64,000 nt of DNA from Bugulina stolonifera (lineage: Eukaryota > Bryozoa > Gymnolaemata > Cheilostomatida > Bugulidae): positions 24,552,429 through 24,616,428 of the forward strand of contig OW285187.1 in assembly GCA_935421135.1 (NCBI GenBank), read 5' to 3'. A model generated the notes under the pieces. The model did not search any database. It had not been told where the DNA came from and saw only the letters and a program-made list of their open reading frames with translations. Position 1 is the first letter of the stretch. Each line of letters starts with the position of its first letter. The position numbers and the translations under genes were made by a program. Below are positions 1 through 33,300 of this stretch, in pieces.

Positions 1-3000
1 TAAGAATTGTCATTGGCAATCAGTTTTTGACAGAGCAGCAGCTACAGGATGATGTACACATACACAAACATGTATGAACTAGAGAATTAAGTATGACCAA
101 ACTGCTTATCACAATGTTTTATAGATACACTTACCTGATTAAAAATTTGAATGTTTCCAAGTGTTAGTTACTAATGATGATGAAGTGGTCACACACAGGC
201 TTACTAAGTCTCACTGATTCCCAGGAGACTCCCTGAATTACAACTCAATCTTTTGCATCCCACCCAAAATGGAGACCCCTATCCAAATGCTGGTCACATA
301 GCACCTGTACTGTACAATTGCAAAGTACTACAACAACAGTATATATAAGCAAAGATATAGGCTAAAGTTTAGAGGTGTGTATACAGAGTTTACCATCAGA
401 TCTAAATTTTAACACTATTTTTACTGTTTTCAACTTTCCAATATGGAACCAAACTACATGATTGTAACAATACTATGAAAGGCTTTTGTGAGAAGAGTTG
501 TCTTTTCTTTTATAATGTAAAGTATTTCCAGTCTGATCATATTAGGAAATAAACGGGTCTGAATCTGGTCGCTGTTTCGGGCTACAGTTTATTGGATCGT
601 GGGCTTCGACCGCACCCACTTTCTACTTTCAAATCAGGTTTTTGTATTTATTCATTGAAAACTTTAATGTTTTTGTTTGACTATATTAGTGCTTTACTTT
701 AATTTTATGCATGCACAAAACTCTGATAATTGTATTTCAGTAGTAAGAGGGCCACTAGTACAAAATTATTTATAGGAAAAAAGTTTGTCCACGACCAAGT
801 TTTATTAGCGGAGGGAGATTGTTATTTGTTGAATGCGCGTTGCCTTGAAACACAAGCCGGTCTGCATGGGATTTTTGTTAATTTACTGAAGTTGTGTTTA
901 TTCAACCAAAACCGATTAGCAGACAATTTCGCTTATTTAATAACAAAGCAAAACTTTCGGTTTTAGATTCAGTGGGGACATAGTCTTGTTAGGCTCACAC
1001 GTGGAAAAATTAAACTGGTCTTCATCTACATGTGTATCAAGCTTAAACTAAGTTCAAGTTGTACTTTTCAACCCTTAGTTTAGTATAGTTTCCATTTAAT
1101 TTATTTGTATACAACTAATTATAAATAATAATACATATTTTGTTGATTTTTTAGTTTTTTGTTACAGTTGATTGTAATCTGGAGGTCTTTCTTGGCATGT
1201 ACATGTAACTATGTTTTGTTGTTAGAATAAATTATCGTTTTATCTTAATTAACATTAACTATTACTATCCTATACAATTAATACTAATACTCTTTATCAT
1301 TATTATTATATATTTTATTCTGATTTATTTATTTGATTATTATTTCTGCATTAAGTTTTTTTATTTGTTCAGGAAATTTGTTGTTTATTTTATTCTAATT
1401 ATATTAATTTGATGTTTTTGTATAAAGTCAAAATTAAAGAACTAAAAACACGACGCACTTGCAGTAGTGTCAGTGTAAACTTTTTCATTCATTCAAATCA
1501 CGAAAATTTAGATCGGTATATTGTTTCTCATAATATGATATAATATTGATGGTGATTATTTAAAACTTGTATTTTGTATCTACAACTTTTCATGAGTACA
1601 GTCATTGTTACAACAATCACAATGACTTCACGACATGTTCATTGTTCTGATTGACACTAAAAGCAGTGTATTCATTCATATGATTTAATTGAAGTGGAAT
1701 CTGTGATTAGTTTCTGTAAATGGCATTAGTAAACGCTGGTTCTATATTGATATAAATTTAACATAAATATGAATAGTTTAAAAATTATTTTCATTATTAA
1801 ATTTATATTAATTTGAATTAATTTATGTTGAAACCGTTTAATTCTATTCTACTGTATTAGGCTAATGGCCTAATGCAGACAAATACTGAAGTAGTGAAAA
1901 TTTAAAAAAATCAGCATCCTACTGTAATCATCTGGCTATGTGTTAATTTTTAGTGAACACTGAACCTCATCCATACTTAGCTAGATTAATAGCTAGGAGT
2001 CTAGGACAATTCTGCATGTATTGAAGTATATGTTGTAAACATTAACTAATAGTTACCTTAGTTTACATATCTAATTACATCTAATGGGGGCTGATGGTCA
2101 ATGTTATACCTAATGTTAACTAATTTGTTTTGTACACTTTTGTGCTACATTATTTACATTACATTCCTGGTTTCGGTCTAAATCGTACTTCTTGGCGTTA
2201 ATTGTAATAATGTTTTTTATATCTTAGGCTATTATTGAGTAATGTTGTATCAGGTTTGAAGTTATTTGTGTAATTCTAATAGTGATTGAGCATTAACCGT
2301 AGCTGATGGTTCATCGACCCCTCAGACCATGGGCAAAACTATTTTTGCGTAAGAGGCACCACATTTTCTGTGTCACCTCTAGTATAGATTCGACTAGCAA
2401 TAAAGAAACATCTATCTCATATGCTAAGTCATCTTAACAGATCATAACTTAGATGAGTTGGGGCTTCCAGCACAGTAGAATAAATACTTCTGCACATATC
2501 GTCCCTGGAGCATTGCCGATCATGGGCATGCATATAATAATTACATATTAGGACACATTCTGGATGTTTTGGTTAGCTTTATAAATGTTGGGCCTATGAC
2601 TCTGCTTAGGTCGGTTCTACAGTTTAATTTGTTCCCAGTTTTTGTGGTGTATCGGCTGTATGCCACCCATGGTCGGGCATTACAATATAGTTATTTTGAT
2701 TTGGTGAATTTGAGCTGAATGTATTTTGCATGTAAAGTGAAGTTTAACGTCTAGTAAATTACAAGAATGTCACAAGCTCTAAAAAGTGATTGAATATTTT
2801 TAATGCTGTAGATTTTCTGTATTAAAAATGTTAATTAGCCGAATTAATTTTGTTGATAATTTTAATTTTTCATTGATAAGCTGGTGGAAGGTCAAGTTGA
2901 TCAAGAGTGCTATCAAAATAATCTCCTGCAGTTTTGTTTAATGTTGATAGCAGTCTGCCACTGCCCACAATTTACTATGTCATGCTAAATCATCGCTGGT

Positions 3001-3330
3001 TCAGATAGATTATCAGAGAATGTATTCCTTTCTGTTGATTTAATACTGGGCGGTTCTGTGCAGATAATGAGTATTATGGAATCCCGGGAGCTAAGAACTG
3101 CTGATAAGAAACTGAATCTGATTATAACTCCTCGATCATTGGCTGCATGTCACCGAGTAAAATTGTTTACACGAGTGTGTCAATGATTGTGGTGTGATCA
3201 AACACCTAACTAATAGCTGGTACAAATGTGGGTGGTAGTACCTTTAGCTCTCTATACCTATGCTTGTATATATACATGTTATACTGGTGCAGTGCATTAC
3301 ATTTATTACTCCAGATAACCTGCTGCTAAC
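1..3330. other. Non-coding region upstream of villin
   Basis: I see no coding exon with both good splice sites and a recognisable product here. The stretch is AT-rich with short open frames only; the longest (730-966) resembles nothing I know. A TATA-like run lies at 3267-3275, about 60 bases before the villin start codon, and could be its core promoter. An untranslated first exon farther upstream cannot be excluded. Confidence 0.5.
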
Positions 3331-23337
<20,007 letters not shown>

Positions 23338-24372
23338 ATCATCTCTATTGTCCTTGCATGCAGTTATAATCAGCTAGTTACAATTCCAATCTCTCATTCC
23401 CATAGTAAATTCAAACATATTATTAAGATAGAGTATACAAAATTTTATGTCTTTATGTGCATTTCATATTACATTCCTGCTATATTTACAGGTTATGTTA
23501 TTTTAGTTGATTTTTTGTGAGGTTATTTACCTTGCTTCTACGCATCTTCTCCCTTTCCAGTCTCTATATTCCATTTTACAACACAGCAGCTAGAAATTAG
23601 TAAAGTACACTAGCCAAGGTATCATTTAGACATACGCAGGCAAGGCTAAATAATATTGGTTGTTCACGTATATGTTGTGTACAGTGGAAAGTAGTGCATA
23701 TTATACCTAGTTCATGTTTATTATATAACTAGCATATTTTTGTGCAAATCTGTGTAACCACTGCCATGTAAGGTGTATAAGCTGTCACTATTGTATAGGT
23801 TTTATAGGCTCGTCATATCATATTAGCTAGTAGACAAAACTTTTCTTCATTCCTTGCAATTTAATTTATTACTCTATATTTAACCATCATATATACATTT
23901 CGTTCAGTTATATAATAAATAAATTATAGAAATGAGAGTAATGTTCCATTATATACAAATGGGTCTTTCAGGCAATGATCCACATTACAAATAATAATGA
24001 TTGCTTCAAAATGGACAAACTTGTTGCAGTAATAAAGTTTATATCAAATATGGCAATAAAAAAAAATAATACTTTTAACTTGGAAGACCTAGGAAAGTAA
24101 TAAATTTCATTATGGGGATATGGAAATCACACTAAGATGGTAGTTATCCTCTCCCAACTAAAACATACAAAGAAGAGTATAACTCCAAGAAGCATAGAAA
24201 TCCACAAACCCATGGATCTCAGACAAGGGATGATATTAAATGATGCAACACAAACCATATAGCCATTAACCTTGAGATGGTCGATTCTGTGACCAAAGTT
24301 AGTGCGAGTTACCAACATGACTCCCCTGCCACCAAACGTGACTATATTATCTACCTGTACACATACAGTAAG
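23338..24372. terminator. Convergent 3' ends of villin and inversin
   Basis: About 1 kb separates the two stop codons. AATAAA signals for villin occur at 23914-23919 and 23918-23923. The nearest good signal that I see for inversin on the other strand is at 23865-23870. If both are used, the 3' untranslated regions overlap by roughly 50 bases or more. Nothing else is recognised here. Confidence 0.5.
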
Positions 24373-27300
24373 TCATCCATTCATATTATATGAATAGTGA
24401 TTGGGGCTGCCACCTGCACGATCTGTCATTTTTAATGCAGCTAGATCACCTGCAAACAAACATGAATACATAATAAAATGGTTTCCAAAGTAACAGTTCA
24501 TTAATAGAAAACTCATCCTTTTCAACTGTTCTACAAATTATTTAGCTTCCTACTAGATAACGTTCTTTCTAGCAAAAATAACATTTACTGCACAGTTAAA
24601 TAGAATCATTCTACCACATGACATGGATAATGTGTGCCTATACATGTATGGTTACGTACAACAATTATAGTTAGTGTGTTCACACGGAAATGAGGATTTC
24701 GCTTTCAACCCAGGCTGGTGTGTTCGCGACCCTGTGACAGAAGTGGGCCGGAGACTTTTTTAGCAAGTTGGCATGTGCCTGAAATTTAGACGCTAGACAC
24801 TAAGTGAAGTCACTAATACATACCATCAATTACTATCCCTAATTCCTCTATGTGTTTAGACTGCCAGTCCCAGAATATCTCCCTCGGCTGGGAATACTGC
24901 TCAATAGCAAAGTTGAATGAGAGGGCAGCTGATGAGGGCATGCATCTCGTCCAATATGGCCGCATTATTGCTACAGGAGTGGGATGCCAATGCGGGGCAT
25001 ACAGCTGTTCATCTGCAATTAGCAGAGGATTAAATAAAGCATTTAATTGTTCACAAATCGCAATCAGCTGTGGAGAATTTATGAAGAATTTAAGAAGTTA
25101 CAGTGAAATATAATGTTTGAAATTAGAGACTAATAGAATAAAAGTGAGCGCTAGTTATGTTAGACAAACATAGAATGTACATAGTATTGTAGATGCAAGG
25201 ATTGATTGCAGTATACTATAATATATAACAATGTTAACCAAATAATAACTAATTATTTAAACACAAAATATCCACCATTGTGTACATGTATGTGATATAG
25301 TTATAGTGAATATCATTTACATGTAAACATTCATAAGAAGGCAAATAAAGATTTTCTGACTTGAAGAAATCAACTACGCATATCATTATTATTAATAGAA
25401 GTCAACACCATCTGTGCCCAGCATGCACATACGTCTACAAAGTCAACGCAAATACGGGGAACACAATATATGTGATTACAAACCACAGCCATTTATTATC
25501 TATGAATGACTCTAATACAACAAACCTTAGATGACAACGACTACTTGTTTCAGAGAATATAAGTGAAAAGTGGCCGTTCTATATGACTAGATATACAGAT
25601 GCTAGGTAGAGCACCTGTTCATCTCCCCTGTATCATCTACCATGTCAAGAGAGAGATAACAATATTGTGGTGAGATAGGGTGGCGTTATGTTGAGACTTA
25701 CTGTATATTTGTTCGACTAAAGATCGCTGCCGTGATGCTAACATCTCTGGGTCCCACATGTGCATTACTGCGTTGTTAGTTGGATTGAGGGCCTTTAATA
25801 GTTTCCTCCTGAAGAACTTCCTCCAGGCCAGCTGTATTGTACAGGCAGCGATCTGTTTCTTCCACTCCAGCTCACCAGCATCGAGTCTTTTCAGTTTGAT
25901 GGCATCACGAGCATTTTTCATGAGGCCTTGTGTACGAAACTTGAACCTAATAATAGAAAGTGATTAGATAAGCATTAACTAAACAGTGAACCCAAGACCG
26001 TATTCTTGCCAGCGAATGGAGAGTTGATGTTTGGTGACATTCTCTGAAGTTTACATGAACTTCAATACTAGGACCAGTTAGCAGAGTTTAATGGCCCATC
26101 TAGTCCTTCCTCATTCATTCATTGTATGGGGATAATAATATGATGAACCAAAACTACAAACAATAAAGGTGTACTGACAGTTAATTTTTTGCTTGGACAT
26201 TCTAAATCAGTCTTTTATGCTCATTTAGAATCACATAAGCTTTGAAACATTTAACTTTAACTCTCAGGTAAAAGTTAGCAAGTTTACCTAAATGATGCAA
26301 ATAATACTCAAATAATAGGCCTACCCAAAAATGTTCGAAATTGGCTACAGAGATATCCTTATTCCACATTGTGGTAAACCAGCCAGTATCTATCTGTTCA
26401 TACACAACCAATATGAATGCAACTTTCTATTAAAACTAATAATAACAAAGACCAGAAGAACAAACAGTACATGTCTTACATCTTCCATGCTTTTTGAATA
26501 GTAATGGCAGCATTGTTTCTCTTTCTAAAAAAATACACACGGTTCCTCTCCGCGGTCACAATGGCTTGTTTGTGTTTTGCATCCTTTAATATTCTCTCTT
26601 CCTCAGATAATTCATCTTTCTTCTTCCTGTATAAAACATGACAGCCATAACGTTATGTGTTATGATTAGATGTTCAGAAAAATTTTCGCTGTAGCAGTTT
26701 ATCGAAGCACAGCTTATTATGTGCACATATGCATGATGATATGTAAACGATTTACACTGTACATCAGGACTGTCATATGTATTGCAAATAGTAGACCGAG
26801 ATAAGAGTAGTGATAAGGCAGAGGCAGAAAGAGAGTTAGAAGCTGTGCTGAGCTCGTGTATAGTTGGTGGGTGGTCTATTAGGTGACAGAGTGTGCACAG
26901 TGATCAAAGTTAACCACAGTCCACTAGGTCCACCCAGGACGTGGACTGCTCACAGTCCACTAGGTCCACCCAGGACATGGACTGTCAGTTTATAAGTTAA
27001 AACGCCAATAGCTACCACAGAGTTTCAACCATCAATTCATCCCATTCTCCCAAATAGATTCCCAACATTCTCAAAATTTATATTATAAGTTCAGACTCTT
27101 TCCTCTGGTTCAAACATAACATTATCAATACCCAAGATACTTAAACTGGTTGAAACTCTGGTAGGACAAGAGCACATGTTATAAATGAATATATCAGTAT
27201 TCTTACGACCGTGTAACTGCCGGTGTATGAGGAGTTTGAGTCCTAGAATGAAATAATATACTACATGTACGTCTAGCATACAAAACAATATAATGTACAT

Positions 27301-30300
27301 GTATACGTGTATTAAGCTAAACTAACTAAGAAATAAGAACCTATAGCAAAGCAGACAAAACAAAACGATTGCATTCTAAAATGGAAATAAATTCACATTC
27401 TAAAACGAGCGGCCGTCAAGTGCCACACAGATAAACTGAGGATATGTACAGGTAGTTACGGTGAAGCTAAGCAAGCGGGAAAGCGTTGTTTACCTATTGC
27501 TCTCTAGCATGACTCTCTTGTTGTTGTAGAGGTGTGGCTAGAGAGGTCGTTGTTGACTGGAAGTTAACTAAAATCATTAACAAGGAATAAACAGACAAAT
27601 TCACACAACATTAGAATATTGGGAGGGAAGTAGACATGATTACAGAACAACACGTACTATGTAGACAGGATCGTACGTTAACATATATGTACATGATACA
27701 TGTATATATCACATACATATACATGATACATGTATATATCACATACATGTACATGCACATAATATAGGTCTATATTATGTACATTACAAACATGTACATA
27801 ATAAATAAATAGATTACATAGGCCTACATGCATTGCCATTTCTGGATTTCTCCACCAACACATCAACACATACACGAAATGTAAATTTACCGATAGATAC
27901 CCATATATTTCAGGTCACACAGACAGAACACATTTTTAAATCAATTAGATTAAAATTTTACCTACTGAGATGCATATAACTAACTAGCTTCAATAACACC
28001 CGGCATTAGAATATATAACAGTAGTAGGTAACACATGTACCAAAATAAATCTAACTGCTAAAACTACTTTATACATTAACTATATACGACAGTCTACGCT
28101 ACACCAAACAACTCACCAGTCCGAAGATGTATATGATGCAGAGAGCATATTTTACCAGCAACTAGCGATAGAGAGAAGTCTATACTACATGTACATGTAC
28201 AATACATTAGGTAGGCACTTACATAGCAACAGTGTAATATGTAAATATCAAATGTAACAATACAATGTAAAATAAAGCTCATTCACTTGAATACACTTTG
28301 ATAATTGTATAACAGTCACCAAATACTTTTTATACTGTATCAGAATTACCTATTATAGCCAATCATAGTCAGTCTTTTCATTATAAAGAAATGAGTTATC
28401 AATCAAAAGGTCTCTAAGTTTGTATATATTCATGTATGATTACGCCTGGACATTTACAGTCAGTACCCTTGATTAATTGTATACATGCCAAGTAGAAACA
28501 AAGTGAGACTCAATTGTCTCAAGTAGGTACTTAGAATTAGTGTGTGACGATAGTAGACTTAACTAAGTAAATCCAGTTGAAATAATTATAACTAACATAA
28601 TAATACTATAAAATAACGTTAATGGAACACAGACTAAATAACCAAAGTAACACAGGCTATTATGGACCCCACCGTATTTCTGCGACTAGAATTGTGTATA
28701 TTATGTAAGTGCTGAACTACTAATTTTAAAGAGTACATAACTCCCATAGAGGAATCCATTACAGTCATCTCTCTCCCTTACATATAAGCAAAAGTAGTTA
28801 TCCCTGAACACTACCTGTATGTACCTTCTGCATACAGCAGCTACAAGGTATGGGAAGGATAGGTTCTTACACTATGGTAGGTTACGTGGTTAGGAATCAA
28901 GGCAATAAACTGAGTACCAAGGAACTTAATTCAAATCACACCAACACTAGTCAATATACAGGGTAATACACTGTTAGGAATAGAGACCAAAGGCTAAAAT
29001 ATCCCATGAAAAGATGAGCAAAAATAGACAGTGAACCTACTTTTTTGTGGAGCCCTTGGAGTCGCCTCCCTCCACAGTATCACATAGCTGTTGTTTATAC
29101 CTCTCCTCTACTTCCTTCTTATTTCTAACATCTTCCTTCTTCTTGTAGTCTTCACACGCCCTCTTCCTGTGGTAAACAGACATGTTGATATAAATAAGAG
29201 TACACATTGTACGACTAGTACACAAAGAGTACATACAGTATATTGTACGACTAACACACATGGAGTACATACAGTATACTGTACGAGTAGCATACACGTA
29301 GAGTACATAACATAGACTAAGTTCCTACCTGGCAGCATCTTTCCTCAGCTGTTCGTGTCTCATCATCAACTCCTTACGCTCCAGGAAGCCTTTCCTCACC
29401 CTGAACCCTCTGAATGCAGACTGTAACACACAGCATAGAATATAGTATAACTACGCTGTACCTGCAATATATCATGTACAGTGTACAGTACACAGTGTAC
29501 AGTGTACAGTACACAGTGTACAGTGTACAGTACACAGTGTACAGTGTACAGTACACAGTGTACAGTGTACAGTACACAGTGTACAGTGTACAGTGTACAG
29601 TATACAGTGTACAGTATACAGTGTAGCTAGTGTGAGTAGTATACACTATAGTTTACCTGCACTTTACAAGCTGCTATATCCTGTATGCCTGTAATACTAA
29701 GTCCACCTTGGTCTATAATAAACTGAGCTACATCATGATGCTCCCCCATCAGTGCATAGTCTACAAGTATTCCAGTGCATGTTACATATTAATATTTCTA
29801 GTCTATATAACAGTATTAATAGTGTTTTCGTGACCTAAATTTTAGACACAGGCTAACTTGCTAAAATGTTTTTCAGCCCACTTCAGTCACAGGGCTGCGA
29901 ACACACCGGCCTGGGTCAAAAGCGAAATCCTCATTTTGGTGCGAGAAACCCAGGTGCGGCGATGAGCTAGGGATGGTTTTCTCTGACCAAACAAAATTCC
30001 AGGTCAATAGCCCTTTGGGCCTAGGCCGGACGGCCATCTTTGAATTTTTATCTTCGACCCAGGTTGGTCCAAGAGGTTGTGAAGACAATATATAACCAAG
30101 CATGGAATAGACAAGGTAGCACAGACTCCATGTAAGTATATTGTATATGTTGTATAATTTATAACAAACAGTACCTTCATATACAAGAGAATACACTGAG
30201 AAGAAATAATATACCGCAAGCATTGGTTCTATTTATCATGAATTGACCAATCAGCACCACACCCTACATCTTCTGCCCAATAGGAATCAGCTATTTACTG

Positions 30301-33300
30301 CCATAGTGGTACATAGAACCTACCAAGTGGTGTGTATCTATCCTCAGTTGACTCCATATGGTTTGGGAAAGCCCTAAACTCAATGAGTAGTTTAACAGCA
30401 TCCAGGTGACCTCTACTACAAGCCCAGTGGAGGGCAGACATCCCCTCCTTATCCTGTGTGTTGGGGTTTGACTTGTTCTCTATCAGTACAGACATACAGT
30501 TCACATAGCCACCGTAGGCAGCACACTGCAGTGGTGTACGACTGTAAACAGTAATAGAATAGTAATACAGTGACTGTATATAATAGATTAGTAATACAGC
30601 GACTGTATGTAATAGATTAGTAATACAGTGACTGTATATAATAGATTAGTAATACAGTGACTGTATGTAACAGGATAGTAATACAGTGACTGTATATAAT
30701 AAAATAGTAATACAGTGACTGTATATAATAGATTAGTAATACAGTGACTGTATATAATAGATTAGCAATACAGTGACTGTATGTAACAGGATAGTAATAC
30801 AGTGACTGTATATAATAGAATAGTAATACAGTGACTGTATATAATAGAATAGTAATACAGTGACTGTATATAATAGATTAGTAATACAGTGACTGTATAT
30901 AATAGATTAGCAATACAGTGACTGTATGTAACTGGATAGTAATACAGTGACTGTATGTAATAGAATAGTAATACAGTGACTGTATATAATAGAATAGTAA
31001 TACAGTGACTGTATATAATAGAATAGTAATACAGTGACTGTATATAATAGATTAGTAATACAGTGACTGTATATAATAGATTAGCAATACAGTGACTGTA
31101 TGTAACAGGATAGTAATACAGTGACTGTATGTAATAGATTAGTAATACAGTGACTGTATATAATAGAATAGTAATACAGTGACTGTATATAATAGAATAG
31201 TAATACAGTGACTGTATATAATAGAATAGTAATACAGTGACTGTATATAATAGAATAGTAATACGGTGACTGTATGTAACAGGATAGTAATACAGTGACT
31301 GTATATAATAGAATAGTAATACAGTGACTGTATGTAATAGAATAGTAATACAGTGACTGTATGTAATAGAATAGTAATACAGTGACTGTATATAATAGAT
31401 TAGCAATACAGTGACTGTATGTAACAGGATAGTAATACAGTGACTGTATGTAATAGAATAGTAATACATTGACTGTATGTAATAGAATAGTAATACAGTG
31501 ACTGTATATAATAGAATAGTAATACAGTGACTGTATATAATAGATTAGCAATACAGTGACTGTATGTAACAGGATAGTAATACAGTGACTGTATATAATA
31601 GAATAGTAATACGGTGACTGTATGTAACAGGATAGTAATACAGTGACTGTATGTAACAGGATAGTAATACAGTGACTGTATATAATAGAATAGTAATACA
31701 GTGACTGTATGTAATAGAATAGTAATACAGTGACTGTATGTAATAGAATAGTAATACAGTGACTGTATATAATAGAATAGTAATACAGTCACTGTATATA
31801 ATAGAATAGTAATACAGTGACTGTATGTAATAGAATAGTAATACAGTCACTGTATGTAATAGAATAGTAATACAGTGACTGTATATAATAGATTAGTAAT
31901 ACAGTGACTGTATGTAATAGAATAGTAATACAGTGACTGTATATAATAGATTAGTAATACAGTGACTGTATGTAACAGGATAGTAATACAGTGACTGTAT
32001 ATAATAGAATAGTAATACAGTGACTGTATATAATAGACTAGTAATACAGTGACTGTATATAATAGATTAGTAATACAGTGACTGTATGTAACAGGATAGT
32101 AATACAGTGACTGTATATAATAGAATAGTAATACAGTGACTGTATGCCTGTCTAAACGTCAATATAACAAATGCATGTCAGAACTTACCCAGAAAAGTCT
32201 ACGACATTTGGATCTACTCCATATTTGATGAGTATTTGACAGATATAGGCGTGTCCTCCTAGGGCAGCCCTGTGAAATATACACATATACGGTAACATAT
32301 CACTATATAAGCTACATAGACAAGTGAACACATCGCACTAAAAATGCAAATGAGGAAGTGAGGGAATGGATAATATAACTACAGTAATTGTCTTCTCATC
32401 ATATGAATGAAAAGATAACTACTAAATCCTAACTTTGGAGTGACAGTAACACAATACCATTGTTTGTCTAAACTCTAAATTATATCCATATTACATGTAG
32501 CTTCGAATTAACACCTCACATTGATGTCACTATACCCTATTGTTCATTCAACCATATTAATACACTAGTTTTCTATAACACATAAGATATCAGATACCAG
32601 TGTAAAGGTGTAACACATAACGTATCACATACCAGTATAGAGGTGCAACACGTAACATATCACATACCAGTATAGAGGTGCAACACGTAACATATCACAT
32701 ACCAGTGTAGAGGTGTAACACGTAACGTATCACATACCAGTGTAGAGGAGACCTGCCGTCATGATCTATGACCTCTACCTGAGCCCCACCGTCTATGAGA
32801 GCCTGCACGACGTCTGTGTGTCCCATCTCACACGCTCTGAATAGTGGGGTGTGCATTAGTAGGTCCTGACAGTCTATGTCAGAGCCATGTTCCAGCAGCA
32901 GTCTCACTGTGCTTGCATGACCAGACAGAGCGGCAGCATGCAGTGCTACAAATAGAAGAGCAAAATACCCTCGAAGTTGTCATTTTACCACTTACATGGT
33001 AGTTGCTATAGCTGTGTGAATGATAAGAAATGGTTTCTTGATGCATGGAGTTATCTGCACTTGTTAAAAGGGAATGGCAAAACGACTCTGGGATATGCCA
33101 ATAGGAGATGCTTCATAATGTTGTGCATTGTATGCTGAGGCAGCTGTATCCAACTTGTCTAGTTCCTACGGCACCCAGTAATGTATAATAGTAGTGGCCA
33201 TATATAAGCACCATATAAAATTACAATGTACCTATCACATAAATTGACCACTTCTAATGATATTTGTTACTTCGGTGCCATCAACAGCCTTCAGTAATTA

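Noticed and set aside
27490..27569. Candidate extra inversin exon between exons 16 and 17
   Set aside because: Every frame that joins exon 16 in phase meets a stop; exon 16 joins 27207-27242 directly in phase.
29374..29646. 90-codon minus-strand frame and 70-codon plus-strand frame
   Set aside because: Come from the GTGTACAGT repeat; the true inversin exon 15 lies at 29329-29420 with its own splice sites.
30762..31850. Minus-strand open frames of up to 235 codons rich in Tyr, Ser, Leu and Ile
   Set aside because: They are translations of the 29-bp minisatellite, which cycles through all frames and lacks stops by chance.
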